Shown here piece by piece: positions 36,456-49,121 of a DNA stretch of 64,000 bases; position 1 is the first letter of the stretch, and every line of letters starts with the position of its first letter. This DNA comes from Tetrahymena elliotti 4EA (Eukaryota; Ciliophora; Oligohymenophorea; Hymenostomatida; Tetrahymenidae), in assembly GCA_000231825.2 (NCBI GenBank), contig JH720325.1:349595-413594 (forward strand), read 5' to 3'. The position numbers were made by a program, and so were the translations under genes. The notes under the pieces are model-generated. The model had not been told where the DNA came from, did not search any database, and saw only the letters and a program-made list of their open reading frames with translations.

Positions 36456-39400
36456 ATGAACTAAGGAAATAGCAAGATTTAAGTAGTTTTAAGAAAACGG
36501 CCTCTTTTATAAAAGGAAATAGAAAAAGGTAATGGAGCAGAAGTAGTAGAAGTAGTTAATAGGTAGCAAATAAACTTACTTGATCCTGATGAAATTAATT
36601 AGAGATATAATCTTCAATATAATGTCAACAAGAATAGATTTAAAGAAACACACTTCACATTTGACAATGCCTTTGATTAAAATGCAAATAATTATCAAAT
36701 TTATCAAGAAGTAGGAGAGCAGTATTTAAATGATATATTAGATGGGTTTAATACTACCATTTTTGCATATGGTGCTACTGGAGCAGGAAAAACATATACG
36801 TGATTATTTATTTAATTACTTAATTCACAAATTGAAATATTTACTTTAGCGAAGCAAAAACAAAAAATAAGCATTGAGTAAATAAAATGGAAAAGAGGAA
36901 TAAACATTAAATGATAAATGATTCAAATATATTTTTTGCAGAATTTTTAGAAACCTTTTAATTTATTTATTTTATTAATCAATAAACAGGATGGTAGGAT
37001 CTAAAGATATGCCTGGGTTAATGGACATGATGCTAGATGGATTATTTTAAAAAGTAAAATAAAAAGAAGTAACTCATGATGTAACTATAAAGATAGCTTA
37101 TATGGAAATATATAATGAAAATCTTAAGGATTTGATTTCAACTGAATAGAAGAATCTTGAGTTGAGAGAGGACCCAAAATCAGATGTTACCTTAATCCAT
37201 GTATTATTTTAAATTATGATTTCTTGCTTATTAATGAATTGTTATTTTATTTTAAGAGGGTGTATTAATTAATTATTAAATCGGGATTAATAGATAATCA
37301 ATAACAAGTTAATAATCCTTACTAAATCAATCACACTTTCAGTGAATTATCTTTCAAAACCAGTGTTTCAAATGCTAATTTTCTCTCCAATCAAAATAAA
37401 ATCAAAAATAATAAATATTCATCACATTTTTCGTATTAAATTCAACAGTATTTAGCTTATCCCCTTTTATTTTTCTAATGACTACAAAATATCTTAACAA
37501 AATAATAAATTATAGGGTTTAACTGAAATAGAAGTTACTGATTCATAATCAGTTGCTAATATTCTCAAAATAGGAGCTAAAAATAGATCCAAAGATTCCA
37601 CTGTATCTAATGAAGCATCTAGCAGATCTCATGCAATTTTATAAATTTCAATAGAATCATTAGATAGAGCTGAAGGCTTAGAAAAAGAAATGATAGTTTC
37701 TAAACTTTCTTTAGTTGATTTAGCAGGTTCAGAAAGAGCTTGGTCCAATAAGAGTAAAGTCTCAAAACTAGAAGGAGCTAAAATAAACTAGTCTTTATTA
37801 ACTTTAGGAAATTGTATCCAAGCACTTAGTGAGTAAAGTGAAAAAGGCCCTTAAAAAAATAATTTTATCCCTTATCGTGGATCTAAGCTAACAAGATTAT
37901 TAAAAGTAAACAATTCTTTAAATTTACTAAATAAATAAGTAAATACCCAAAATTTCTTTGTTAAATTAAATGGTACATACCTGTCCAAAAATTTTGCTTA
38001 AAAATAAAAAAAATAATTCTCGAAAGTCCGTCAAATACAATAACCTCAGACTAAAAATAGCTATAGTATTTTAAAATTATAAAACATAAATTTTTTTAGA
38101 AAACATTTAAAATAAATTAAACTAAATAAAATAGTTTCAAAAATGATTGAAAAGGGATTTTTTAGCCAATAAAATTTAGAAATTTTAAATTCTTCTTGCA
38201 TTTGAAAAAGAGCAATTATTTTAGCAAAAAAAAACAATTCATCTAATTTCATTATTAGATATAAATAAGATGATAGTTTTCCAAATTAATTTTAAGATTA
38301 TAGTAATTAAGACACTCACAATTCAAAATCTATCATCTATTTAAACACAAATTAAAAAAAAATAGAGTTTTAATATTTATTCACAAAAATTTTTTGATAT
38401 CTTTTATCTAAAATTTTAATCTTACATGGAGAAAATAATTTTTATCAATTTTGATGGGTTTTTGAATAAATTTCATCATTTTGATGCAAACAGACATAAG
38501 CAAATTGCTTTTAATGAATCACAGCTAAAATAAATCTTATATTGCTTTGGAAAGTTAACTAATTGCATCAAGCTAATAAAATAGTTTCAAAAACATAGAA
38601 AAGAAATAAATTGTGAAGGCATTTTTATGATAATAATATTTACAAATTATTACGCAAAAAATATAAAAACAAATAAATTATTTAATTAAAGGATAATACT
38701 GTTTTAAAGAGCGATTTTTAATTATTCTAAGCTCTATTTATTAATATTTTTTAATCATAAAGTTAATATAAAGTTATTAATAATGCAAATAATACTAAAT
38801 ATTATTTTTGATACCTTTTTTGAATAAAACCCCATTATAAAAATAAAGATGAGGTATTAACTTTTAGATCAATGATAACCAAAATAAATTTTTAAAGATT
38901 TCGTTACAATTATTCATTTTTGAAACTTAAATTTATTAAATTTTTAAAAATACTTGATTTGCTAGAAAATGAAATGAGATAATAACTCGAAATCAGAATA
39001 ATTTGGTTTTTTGGAATAGATTAAAGCTATACTTTCAAAATCTTAATTTTTAAAATTTGATTTCTCAAAATTTGTTAAAAATCCTAAGAAGTCAAAGTAA
39101 AATTTTGCAGATACAATACAACTAACAAGAGCATTTTGGAGTATATAAATTTTCTAACTCACTCGAATTTAATTAAATTTATGTTTTGATAAATACTTAC
39201 CAAATTTACCTATATTACACTTATATCAGGATTCATTGGGTGGAAATTGTAGGACTATAATGATAGCGAATATATCAGGCAGCATCCTAAGCTTTGAAGA
39301 TACTTACAACACACTTTAGTATGCTAGCAGAGCAAAGAATATTCAAGTCCATGTCCATAAAAATGTAATATAGTCAAGTAATCATGTTTCTAATTATGCA

Positions 39401-41143
39401 GCAATTATTGAGAAACTTAATAGAGAGAATGAAAATTTAAGAAATATCCTAAATAATGATAATATTAGACTACCTCCTATAAATGGGTAACCCCCAATGA
39501 CTATGAACAATTAAGTAGATCCATAATAGTCTCAATAATTAGAGTAATTAGAATAACTTGTAAAAGTCCATTTTGATGAAGAGTAGGGATGCTTTAGATC
39601 TATCTAAGAAAACCAGATGAAGCAAGAAAAAATATACAAAATGAATTTAAAACTGCAACAAGAACTCCAGAGAGGTTCTGGAAACAATCAATAGGCCTAG
39701 CATTTCAGAGAATAGCTTTAAATCAATAACTAGGGCTTACAAAATATATAATAAAGTATTTAAGAAGCGACTTAAAGATTTCGATAGCTGTAAGAAGGGA
39801 GAAAGATGATTTTACAAAAAGTAAAAGGCGCATAAATTCCACAAAAAATGACCGTCTATTTGCAAAATTTAATTGGTGTAAGATAATCTTTAATACATTA
39901 ATCTTTTTTTTATAGTTAATAATATTACCACCACACAATCCATACAATATCATAAATAAAAAGATTCTAAACCACAGACATCTCAAATACTTAATATTTA
40001 GTTTTTATTTGTAATTTAAAGGTAAACGAAGTAGCTGTTAGCAATTTAGAGAAAGAACTTAGTTATAAAAAAAATGAAGATAAGATTAGAGAAAAAGAAT
40101 TAGAAATAGCAGAGTTATCAGACCAATTATAGTTGAGAGACAGAATTCTGATTTAGCAGAAAAATGTCTTAGAATAGAATGAAATAACTCCTCATCTATC
40201 AAAGTTTGCCAATATAAAAGATACAAACATTATCATTTAATCGATTTCTCCAGCACAGAACTAAAGTCATTCACTAAATGCAAATTATAATGGGTATGGC
40301 AATAACTATAATAATCTTAACCTATCTATGCACTCAATAGATTAAGACAGCATACCCTCAATAACAAAAATTTAGAACAACAATAATAGATATTCTAACC
40401 CACGATAATCATCTGATAGAATAGGTAGACCTGTTGCAAAGAACGTGCTAAGTATTTAAGATATATAAAATTTAGTAAAGCCTAAAAGCAAAGGTAAAAA
40501 GAGATTCTTACCTTCAGCAAGAGTTTAATCTCAAGTAAATCTATCAGCCAAAAACCCTACTAACTTTACTAATAGCCCTTCAGGTAGTAATTCAAGCAAT
40601 AAAAGGCCGCTTTACCCATACTTAAATGCCAAAAAATAAAGAGTCTAGAATATGCAAGGTGACCCTTTACATTCTTATACACCTCAAGGATATTAGAAGA
40701 AAAAGAGACAAGTGTAATCCTCTATAATGGAAGACTAATCAACAGCAAACATTTCATATTCAGATACAAATTTATCACCAAACTCAAAGAACCCATATTC
40801 AAATTATAATTACCAAAACTATCTAGCAAATAAATACACAAATCATATTTACAGCATATAAAATCTAGAAACAATTGACAATTCTTCAAGAAAGAGTGCA
40901 AATAATACACCAGGTATGAAGAATAAAGGTGGCATAAATAAAACTTAATCATAGAGAAATATGCCTACCTTTTAGTAACGCAAGAACATAGTTGATTATG
41001 ATGTGCATCAAAGTCCTTATGTAAAATCATTTAAAAATGCAGAAGAAGCTGCAGTATCAAGAAAAAATAAACTAATGTAATTAAACCTCAACTTAGATCA
41101 CTTGAAAGAACTCTATACAAAGAGATAAATAAACAACTCATGA
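36456..41143 (+). CDS. Kinesin-8-like motor protein
   Basis: Five exons: 36456-36799, 36990-37200, 37516-37905, 39230-39877 and 40022-41143; 904 residues. The N-terminal motor domain (about 1-375) has P-loop GATGAGKT (residues 106-113), switch I 'SSRSH' (220-224), switch II 'DLAGSE' (253-258), '[16 protein letters not shown]', '[18 protein letters not shown]' and neck-linker start 'YASRAKNIQ'. The following '[13 protein letters not shown]' resembles the neck of kinesin-8 (KIF18/19, Kip3), which walks to and shortens microtubule plus ends in spindle and cilia. A short coiled coil (about 400-560) is followed by a Ser/Asn/Gln-rich basic tail ending 'KELYTKRQINNS'. Introns 1, 2 and 4 are 144-315 nt; intron 3 is 1324 nt. 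The kinesin call is certain, the kinesin-8 subfamily likely. Confidence 0.92.
37906..39229 (+). other. Exceptionally long kinesin intron 3
   Basis: A 1324-nt intron splits the motor core between 'LTRLLK' and 'DSLGGN'. Donor is GTAAAC, acceptor ATATCAG. It is AT-rich with no ORF of note. It contains an internal direct repeat with 'aaaatagtttcaaaaa' at about 38128 and 38579, and two similar 'caaatt(a)' rich stretches. The other introns of this gene are 144-315 nt. Confidence 0.75.
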
Positions 41144-41151
41144 ATGAGTTG
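41134..41151. repeat. Palindrome over the kinesin stop codon
   Basis: CAACTCAT (41134-41141) and ATGAGTTG (41144-41151) are exact complements around GA. The stop codon TGA (41141-41143) forms the centre. Possible RNA hairpin; it may also be chance. Confidence 0.4.
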
Positions 41152-42428
41152 ATTTATTAGTAACTAGAAAAAAACAAACAAAATAATAAAATTTATTTTT
41201 GTCAGGCACAGATAATTTATTGATTGATTGAAAAAAATAATCATAAAATAATATAACTATAATTAATAGTAATAATAACAATTAGAAATAAGTAAGAAAT
41301 AAAATATTAATCTCTATTAATCTTTTTCTCTTTTAATTTTTGTTCTAAATAATAGTTTTAAAAATATTTATTCCATCCATAGTTTTTATATCTTCCGCAT
41401 ATTATAGCTTTCATTTTTATTAATTTTTCCAATTCAATAATATTCTACCTATCTATCTATCTATTTATTTGTTTAAGTGTAACTTTTTGTAATGGTCAAT
41501 ATAGATAATGATTTTTGTAATTAAGATTTGATATTTTTTTAGGGGTTTACTATCTATCCTCAAAATTATCTATCAAAGATATGTAAATTAATTAAATGCG
41601 ATATGAATTTTATAATTTTGTGGTTCTATGTGAATGCATTACAAATAATATTTGACTTTTTAGCTGAATGAATTTGAAGATTCTACCACATACTATTAAA
41701 TGCTATTTATATTTATAACAGTTTTTTAAAGTAAAGAAGTATTCAATTTTATTTTAAAATTTAGCTTAGATGATGAATCCTTATATTAATTTAAAATAAA
41801 TTTGTCTATTACAACTCTTTATTTTTTTGTAATGGAAATATTTGGTCCAGGAAATTAAAATTTATGAAACTTTTTAATGGAATTTCAGAATGATGATTAA
41901 TGTATTTTTATTAATTTATATTTACACTTTGTTGCAAAAGTTAATCCATGGAAGTGGGGATTAACTGACGAAATAATAAAACAAATACAAAATTTTTCTC
42001 ACACTCAATTAAGTATTAAAAATTTTACCCATATTGAATAGTTTAGAAAATTTATCATTGAATTAATTTCGATTAATTCATTTGGTATTTTTTTTTATTA
42101 ACTGTAATAAATTTTAATCCACAAATATTATCTATCTACTTATTAATTTAATAATCATTAACGCTTATACTGGGGAAAACGATGAAATCACAAAATAAAG
42201 GCTATAAAAAATCTTTAATTTTTTTTTAGTATTTGAAAATGTAAATAATGTATTTTCCTATTTAATATCATGTTTAAGTTATAATTTTTTCTTAATATTA
42301 GATTTCGAGCAGTTAATTATTTTAAATACAACTACTAAAGAAAATTATTAAAAATATTTAACAAAAAAATCCATAAATTTCAATTCTTATTAAAAAAAAA
42401 GATTTAAGAAAAAAAATAGTATTTTGAA
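41144..42428. other. Intergenic spacer
   Basis: Holds the kinesin 3' UTR and the promoter of the next gene, both on the plus strand. Includes a 'tatctatctatctattt' microsatellite near 41449-41468. No exon recognised. Confidence 0.6.
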
Positions 42429-43235
42429 ATGATTCCTGTCTATCCTTAAAATGTTAACGTTTCTATGGTTCCTTTGAACTAATAAATGTATCCATAGATT
42501 CCAACAGCTTAAACTAATACTCAAGAAAAAGAAGTAGAAAATTCAGCTTCCTTATTGGTAAGAGGATCTTAGAATTTAAGTGTTGAAAGAGAAGAGAAAT
42601 GCATCTAATGCTATTGGGATTTCAGAGATGTTAGCTATAATTCATAACAGTTAGGTTAACATAAAGTTAAGCGTTTCTAACCTAATTATATCAACGCTTT
42701 TTGTTGCTGGCCATGCAAGGTCTGTTGTTGTACTTACAATATTCCTCCTTTTGTTTCTAATGATATCGTTTTCCAAGAAGGTATCGAAATCAAATTTGCT
42801 AACTCATTCCATGGAGCAGTCTTTGCTAAAGGAATATGCATAGGTACTTATGAATTATAGCAACCTGGTGCATTATGTTCTTTACTCATTTGCTCTTAGC
42901 CTAAAGTTATTATTTCAAAGGCAGTTACCAATGAGTAAATTACTTTAAGACCTAATGATAGCATATGTATGGGGTTCTTAGAGAGAATGTTTGGTTGCTT
43001 TATTAAATAAAAAGAAATGTATGTTGAAAAGGGAGGATCAGTGATTAATGCAAATTATACTAGATCTTGCTTCAATGCTACCTTCAATTATTTCTGTTGC
43101 AATTACCATTTGTATGATAAGTTAGATGTTGACTTCTAAACTTTCATTAAGAGCGATGCTGATAAAGTTCTCATCTATGGTGCTTTCTTATTGCTTCAAG
43201 AAAATATTAACTGCTTCAGAGGTTGTTTTTGCTGA
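42429..43235 (+). CDS. Cys-rich hypothetical protein, possibly scramblase-fold
   Basis: Single exon of 268 residues (MIPVYPQNVNVSMVPLNQQM...), ending at TGA. A Pro/Gln/Asn-rich N-terminus of about 55 residues is followed by a compact domain with dense cysteines: 'CIQCYW', 'FCCWPCKVCCCTYN', 'YFCCN' and 'CFRGCFC' at the very end. Clusters such as CCWPCKVCCC next to hydrophobic residues are typical palmitoylation sites. The C-terminal 'DADKVLIYGAFLLLQE' weakly recalls the hydrophobic last strand of phospholipid scramblases, which also have a Pro-rich N-terminus and a Cys-rich stretch. This resemblance is only suggestive; I do not assign the family. No signal peptide. Codon use with TAA/TAG Gln supports a real gene. 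Confidence 0.72.
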
Positions 43236-44036
43236 TATAATAATATATATCACTTTTATTAAACTTACAGTATCTTATATTTCGATTAATACTATTTTAC
43301 TATATAAATTAACTGGTAGCTGAAGTACATATATATTCAACAAATACATATTCTAGTATCTCATTTTCGATTACTTATCATTTAACTATTCTCTCATTCA
43401 TATTGACCTGACATATATTAAACAAAAAAAATTAGAATGAGTATTACAAGCTTTGTAGACATAGAATATTGAAGAGAAATTATGAAATATTAGATGTAAA
43501 ATTAGAATAGAAATAATTTTGATTTATTTTTTAAATTATTAAAACTTTTTTGCAGTCACAATTTTTTAAATAATTAAATATTTTTTTAGGTAAATTAATA
43601 TTTTAGTACTACAAACTACTTTAATTTAAAATAAGATTACTCACTAAGAATAATAACTCAACCTTTTATTTATTGATAAAAATAATTAGAAAAAGTGTAA
43701 GATAGAGGATGAAACAAATATTTCAAAAGCAGAAAATTTATCTTATGTGATATCCATTCAAATATTGAATTAATTCAAGGTGAAAAATTTTTTTTCTTTT
43801 TGGGGTTTGGATCCATTTTTAATAAGAAAAGAATCTTATTTACATTTAAGGCAAATAAAAGCAACTCTGTTGGAAATAAAATAAAATCTACAAAATATAA
43901 ATATTTTTAATTGAAATAATATTTGAAGAAGTTTTATATTTATTTTATTATATAAAAAAAATATTATTTAATGAGCTTTGAACAGTTCAAATAAATTTTA
44001 ATAAAAGTACTCAAAATACATAAAATTATTACCGAA
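43236..44036. other. Intergenic spacer
   Basis: Between the Cys-rich gene and the tRNA gene. AT-rich, nothing supported. Confidence 0.6.
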
Positions 44037-44120
44037 CCGAACTTAGCTCAGTTGGAAGAGCATCGGACTGTAAAGTTTGTAGTCATCCGGTGGTCCCCGG
44101 TTCGAACCCGGGAGTTCGGA
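44037..44120 (+). tRNA. tRNA-Tyr (GUA) with 11-nt intron
   Basis: Complete cloverleaf. The acceptor stem CCGAACT pairs with AGTTCGG and the discriminator is A44120. The D arm GCTC..GAGC is present. The anticodon stem TCGGA pairs with TCCGG, and the T arm CCCGG-TTCGAAC-CCGGG is perfect with internal box B. The anticodon GTA is at 44070-44072. Between the loop CTGTAA(A) and the 3' anticodon-stem strand lie 11 extra bases (about AGTTTGTAGTC), at the canonical 37/38 intron position as in most eukaryotic tRNA-Tyr genes. A T8 run (44121-44128) directly follows and serves as pol III terminator. Confidence 0.95.
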
Positions 44121-44128
44121 TTTTTTTT
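44121..44128 (+). terminator. Pol III terminator of tRNA-Tyr
   Basis: Eight T residues immediately 3' of the tRNA discriminator base, the standard RNA polymerase III stop signal. Confidence 0.8.
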
Positions 44129-46821
44129 ATTTTTGGAAAAAATTCAAAAAAAATGTTTAAAAAAATAGATAAAGAATAAAATGAAATAAAATAGTATTTC
44201 TATTTAATCATATTTTAAATAATTTTATATTTTTAATTGTAAATTATAAATTATTAAATTTCCTAAATACTTAATTTTTGTTCTCTTTAAAGAGATAATT
44301 TGTAGGTCTTTTATCAAAATAGTAATATCAATAATTTATCCAAGTAAAATTTTCTGAAAAAAAAAATTATTTAAAAAATTTTCATTAAAGATCAATTAAA
44401 AAATTTAAATAGATATCGAACAAGAAATTAAAATTTTTTTTGCTCATTATAAATCAGTTAAAGTAGGAATAATAATAAAAAGCGTTTTAACATTAATAAA
44501 TTCTCATTGGCTGATATTTTCATTTATTTATCTATTAAAATTTTTATGAGTAAACAAATTTTACTCACTAATTTTACTAATTTGAAATATTTTGTAGTTT
44601 TACTTAACCTCATAAAGAAGATACTATCTTATTGAATATAAAAATAAAAATGATTTTGTATACCTATCTATGTACATTGTATATAATTATTTAGTTCTAA
44701 TGAATATTCTCAAATATTTAAAAAAATTTCACAACTATTTTAGTGATCATTTCAAGTTGTCTAAATTAAATTATCAAATTAAAAGATTAAGAGAAATTAA
44801 TTTTCTAAATAAAAAGGATTTTTTTTGTTTTAAACTATTTTTTAAATTTTACTAATAATAGATAGTTTAAAGTATTATGAATTTATAGCCTAAAATAAAA
44901 TTAGGTAGGTTGCTTAATTGATTATAGACAATTCTAAAATTGAATAATTAAAAAAATAAAAAATACTCACCTAAATTTAAGGCTATTTCAATATTAGAGT
45001 ATTTTTAAATAATATAATACAAAAAAATCAATAAAACTGAAGATTTCTGATTGATTTTTCTTTTTCATTTTTAACAAATTCAAGCTGTCAAGGAAACAAA
45101 AAAATTAACATTATAAAGGATTGTAAAATGTTTAAAATTACTTATTTAAATAGTTTTTTATTTAATTTAATCCATTTTATTTCAAAAAAAGGTTTTTGTG
45201 CTGAATCTATTCTTCATAAATGCTATATTAAAAAAGATTTTTAGCTTTCAAAATGATTATATTTTTACTTTAGATTTTTTATTTGGATAAATTAATTTAT
45301 TGTGTTTGGAAGGAAAGTAATTACCACTGTTTAATACTCAACTCTTATTAATTGCTTAAAGTATGTAGGCTAGCAGAAATATTATATAATTGAGTGTATT
45401 TTAGTGTTGTTTCATAAATTTACGTTTATTTAATTATTAATATAGATGAGCTTGAATGATTAATAATAGATCATAGAAAGTTAAATTTTAATTGCAATTT
45501 ATATTTTAATTTTGCAAATTAATTGAAGATAATTTGTGGTTCTAAAACCTTCTATAACATAAAAAACAGTAATTCACAAAAGAAAAATTTTTGATAAATT
45601 TGAAAATGAAATACAAAATTTTTTGAACAAAGCATCTATTAATAAGAAACTATTTATTTTGGTCATTCAGAATTTAGTATTCTATTACAATTTTTTTCTG
45701 CAATTTTCATATTAAATTATTTCCGTTTTCAAAATATTTTTTGAGGCAGAATTTTTTTATCCGCCTTAATAAAAAATAGACAAATAAGAAATAACTATCA
45801 CAAAAATTCTTCTTAAGCTTTTACTTTGAACAGTAGTTTTGCAAAGTAAAGTTTTCAAAAGCAAGAAGAAAAGATTCTTGGTTGAGATTATTTTTGATTT
45901 TTAGAAGTTTTAAAATGGATAGTCTTTTCAGAGAGTAAGCTATCTTTATTTAAAACTTGAAAGAATCTGCTTAAAAATAATGCAAAAACAATAAAAACCT
46001 TAAAATGTCATATTACAAAAGTATTAATAAAAGCAAAAAGATTTCGATAATTTTTAAGCTTTAGAATATTTAAGTCAGTATTTATTTGATAGAATAAACT
46101 ATTTTTTATTCAAATACTGAAAAATTAACTCAAAAACATAAAAGTGGATAATACTTTAAAGTCATTATTTTGGAAAATATGAAAGAAAATATGTAGATTG
46201 AGTTAAATTTTTCATTTTTGAAGGTTTAAGCATTAGAGTGATTATTATTTTGAATTAAGCTTAAAAAAGCAAATAATGATAAAACACTTAAAGTGTTTAT
46301 TTTGTAAGATATGAAGGAAACATGTTAGACTAAGAGTACAATTTCATTTTGAAGTTAGGATAATTACTTTGTGATAGAATGAATTAAATATTATTTAAAA
46401 GTTGAAGAATTTGTGTATTGAAAAACATAAAATAGATAAATAGGTAAAAATAGTATATTTTTATTATTATATTAACTAAATTGTATGTATGTATTTAAGG
46501 TTGTTTATTAATTTTTGATAAGAATAAGTTGACAAATAAATATTTGTTTTTTCGAGAGTTAATTAAAACAAAGAAGAGTTTTGTTATTGAAGATTTTGAT
46601 TGTATTGATACGTTATTGTTAATTATTTTGTTAGTTGAAGGAGTTATTATACATTTCACTTTATTTTAAATTGTATTGTTTTTATTGAATGAATTTCAAG
46701 ATAAAAACAGTTAATTGATCATTGATTTATGTCATTTTAGAGCTTAAATTATTATTTTCCAGTATTGTTTTTAGTTCTATAAGATTTTTTACAGTTTTTA
46801 CTTAAAGATAGAATAATGAGG
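44129..46821. other. Gene-free spacer with weak tandem repeats
   Basis: 2.7 kb with no supported gene. At about 46020-46480 loosely repeated segments occur. 'gatagaat(a/g)aa' is followed about 45 bp later by 'aaaaacataaaa', at about 46091 and 46374; within this, two segments contain 'tattttg(g/t)aa(a/g)atatgaa(a/g)gaaa'. Short open frames here look non-coding. Confidence 0.55.
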
Positions 46822-47364
46822 TCAGTTAAAGGCAAATTATAAGCTTGAATACATTCGAGGACTAACGGCATAGTATTAAGATTCATTCCTTTCTGGAATT
46901 TCAAACAATTCATAAATGTTTTCACTGCATTATTAGGAGAGTTGTTTTTAGTAATTTTTATCAAGTATAGCTTATATTTTTTCTTCAAATTTGATTTATT
47001 CCATTACTTTGTCAAGCTTGTTAGATTGAGGAAGTCTCTCATAGCTCATTTATTTTTGACTTATAAAGGATTTTTTATTTTCTTAATTACTATAATTTAA
47101 TTAATTTTAATGGTTTATGTTTGATAATTTTTCTTCTTAAAAGTATTCGACCCTGCTCATTCTACCAGAGGCAGATCCACTGTTAGAAAGTATATTTAAA
47201 GCACTAATTTAATGGTCATCTTCATCTCCAAATATTAGATCTTCATCGCAGAAAGTATCTTCATCCATTTTAGAGTCTCTTAAAGACATCATACTATCAA
47301 GAAAGACCTTACTTTGAATTTCAACTAGAGAGCGCTTGGATTAGGGAGAACTTGAATTAGACAT
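46822..47364 (-). CDS. Hypothetical acidic protein
   Basis: Single-exon frame of 180 residues (MSNSSSPQSKRSLVEIQSKV...) ending at TGA (46824-46822). I do not recognise it. The N-terminal 60 residues are Ser-rich and then acidic ('DEDTFCDEDLIFGDEDD'). The remainder is Gln/Asn/Lys-rich with a possible short coiled coil ('KLDKVMEQIKFEEKIQAIL'). No signal peptide or membrane segment. The many TAA/TAG Gln codons and local composition favour coding. An overlapping frame at 46752-46988 is open too, but is judged the shadow. Expression is unproven. Confidence 0.55.
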
Positions 47365-49121
47365 TATTAAATTATTGATTATTTAAGGATGAGAATAAGT
47401 TAGTTTGTTTGTTTGTTTCTTTATTTGTTATTTATTGTTTTTGTTTTGATTTATCTATCTATTTGGATTTTTTTTGTTTTTAAATTAATTATAATTTCAG
47501 TCAAGCCTATTTTTCAAGCTTTTAATTTATCATGATTGTAATTAAAAACTATCTTTTTCAAGACTTTTAAAAAATTTGGAGAAGACAAAAGTATTTCTTT
47601 TTCATAGATTTGTTTACACTTTAACAAAGCGCCAGTTTTTTAAATTACATTATTTAAATTATCTGAAATTTTTGTGAAAAATACCAGGATAACTTTGCAG
47701 CCTTTAGTTCAAATAATAGTTAAATGATGAAATATACAAGAGATTCTTTCTTTCTATGATAAAATGCTAAAAATAAATAAAATTCAATTAGAATTCATGT
47801 ATAAAATCTATATCTCACAACTTTTAGCCAGCTATTGAAATGGAATGTTAGTTTATTAAATCCACAAATCATTCAAATTTTATTAACAAATTGACGCTGA
47901 TAAGAATTTAAATTAATCAAACCATGCCAAATTAAAAACAAGCATGAAAGAGAATTCGCTTTCTATTAACCTGATTCTCAGAATAGTTAAATTATTACTT
48001 ATTTTTGTTGCACTTTACCGTATCCAAAATATACAGCTTTATATTTTGAAAGTCTAATGCTATTTATTTTTAAATATTTTTACATTTGATCTAGTATCAT
48101 TCAAAATTATTAATAGTTGTTCTAAATACTAAAGAGAACTAGCTGTAAATAAGCTAGTATAAACAATTATTTTAGTCTCTCACATTTATATCATATTCAA
48201 ATAAATTTAAATAGATTTTTGACCAAAAGGAAAAAGTAACTTTCGTCTTTCATTTATAGACAATTACTATAATAAAAATCATTAAGCCATTATCACTAAA
48301 TTCGAGGATTTGCTATTAATTTATTCTATATAGACTTATGATCATAGTTTGTTTTAAAGATAGATGTAAAAGTAACTAAAAATAAATAGCTTTTCTATCA
48401 AGTAATGTCAATATTTAATAAAAAAAATAATCAGTATTATTCGCTCATTCATTAACGGTCTGTGGTTAAGATAAAATGTAAAGCAAAAGAACAAAAGCTG
48501 TTTCTAAATTAAAAACAATAAATAAATACCTATGTTGATTAGATAGAAGATCCTTTTATTTATGTAAAATAATCAATGTTTTTAAATTAAATTTTGTAAT
48601 TATTTGATTCAGTAAGAGTGTTATCACTTAATCACACTCACACACAAATATTAAGTAATTAATTGGTTTTAAATAGTTAAGCACAAGTATATTTTCACTG
48701 AGCAGCTATTTATTGCCCACACATAGGGAGGTGCTTAGAATTAATAATTTGTAAAATAATTCAAAGAAAGACAAAAAAATGACTTGAGAGTTAATTTGAA
48801 ATATAGACTAAATACAAATATTTAAATAAGTTTATTTATTTATTTTGTTTACATTTTTTAATTTTTGTTAGTAATTTAAGAGTTAATAAATATAAATTGA
48901 AATATGTTTAATGATCTTAAGATTATGTATGCTCTTTTGCTGAAGATATCAGTGTAACTTAATAATTCCTAATTCTGTTTTACTACTGGTTTTATAAACA
49001 CTTTGAGTAAAATAGCAATTAGGTTTGATTTTGATTTTTTGGCAATATTTTTTAACCATCAATTTAATAAACACCTAATTTTATATAAAATTATAATTAG
49101 GAAGACAAGAATAAGTGCTAA
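47365..49121. other. Intergenic spacer
   Basis: 1.76 kb with no supported exon. It begins with a low-complexity 'gtttgtttgtttcttta' tract near 47403-47440, upstream of the minus-strand gene. The rest is ordinary AT-rich sequence. Confidence 0.6.

Noticed and set aside
46752..46988. Minus-strand frame MKKKYKLYLIKITK...
   Set aside because: Overlaps the 180-residue gene at 46822-47364 in another frame. The chosen frame is longer and begins at a clear ATG.
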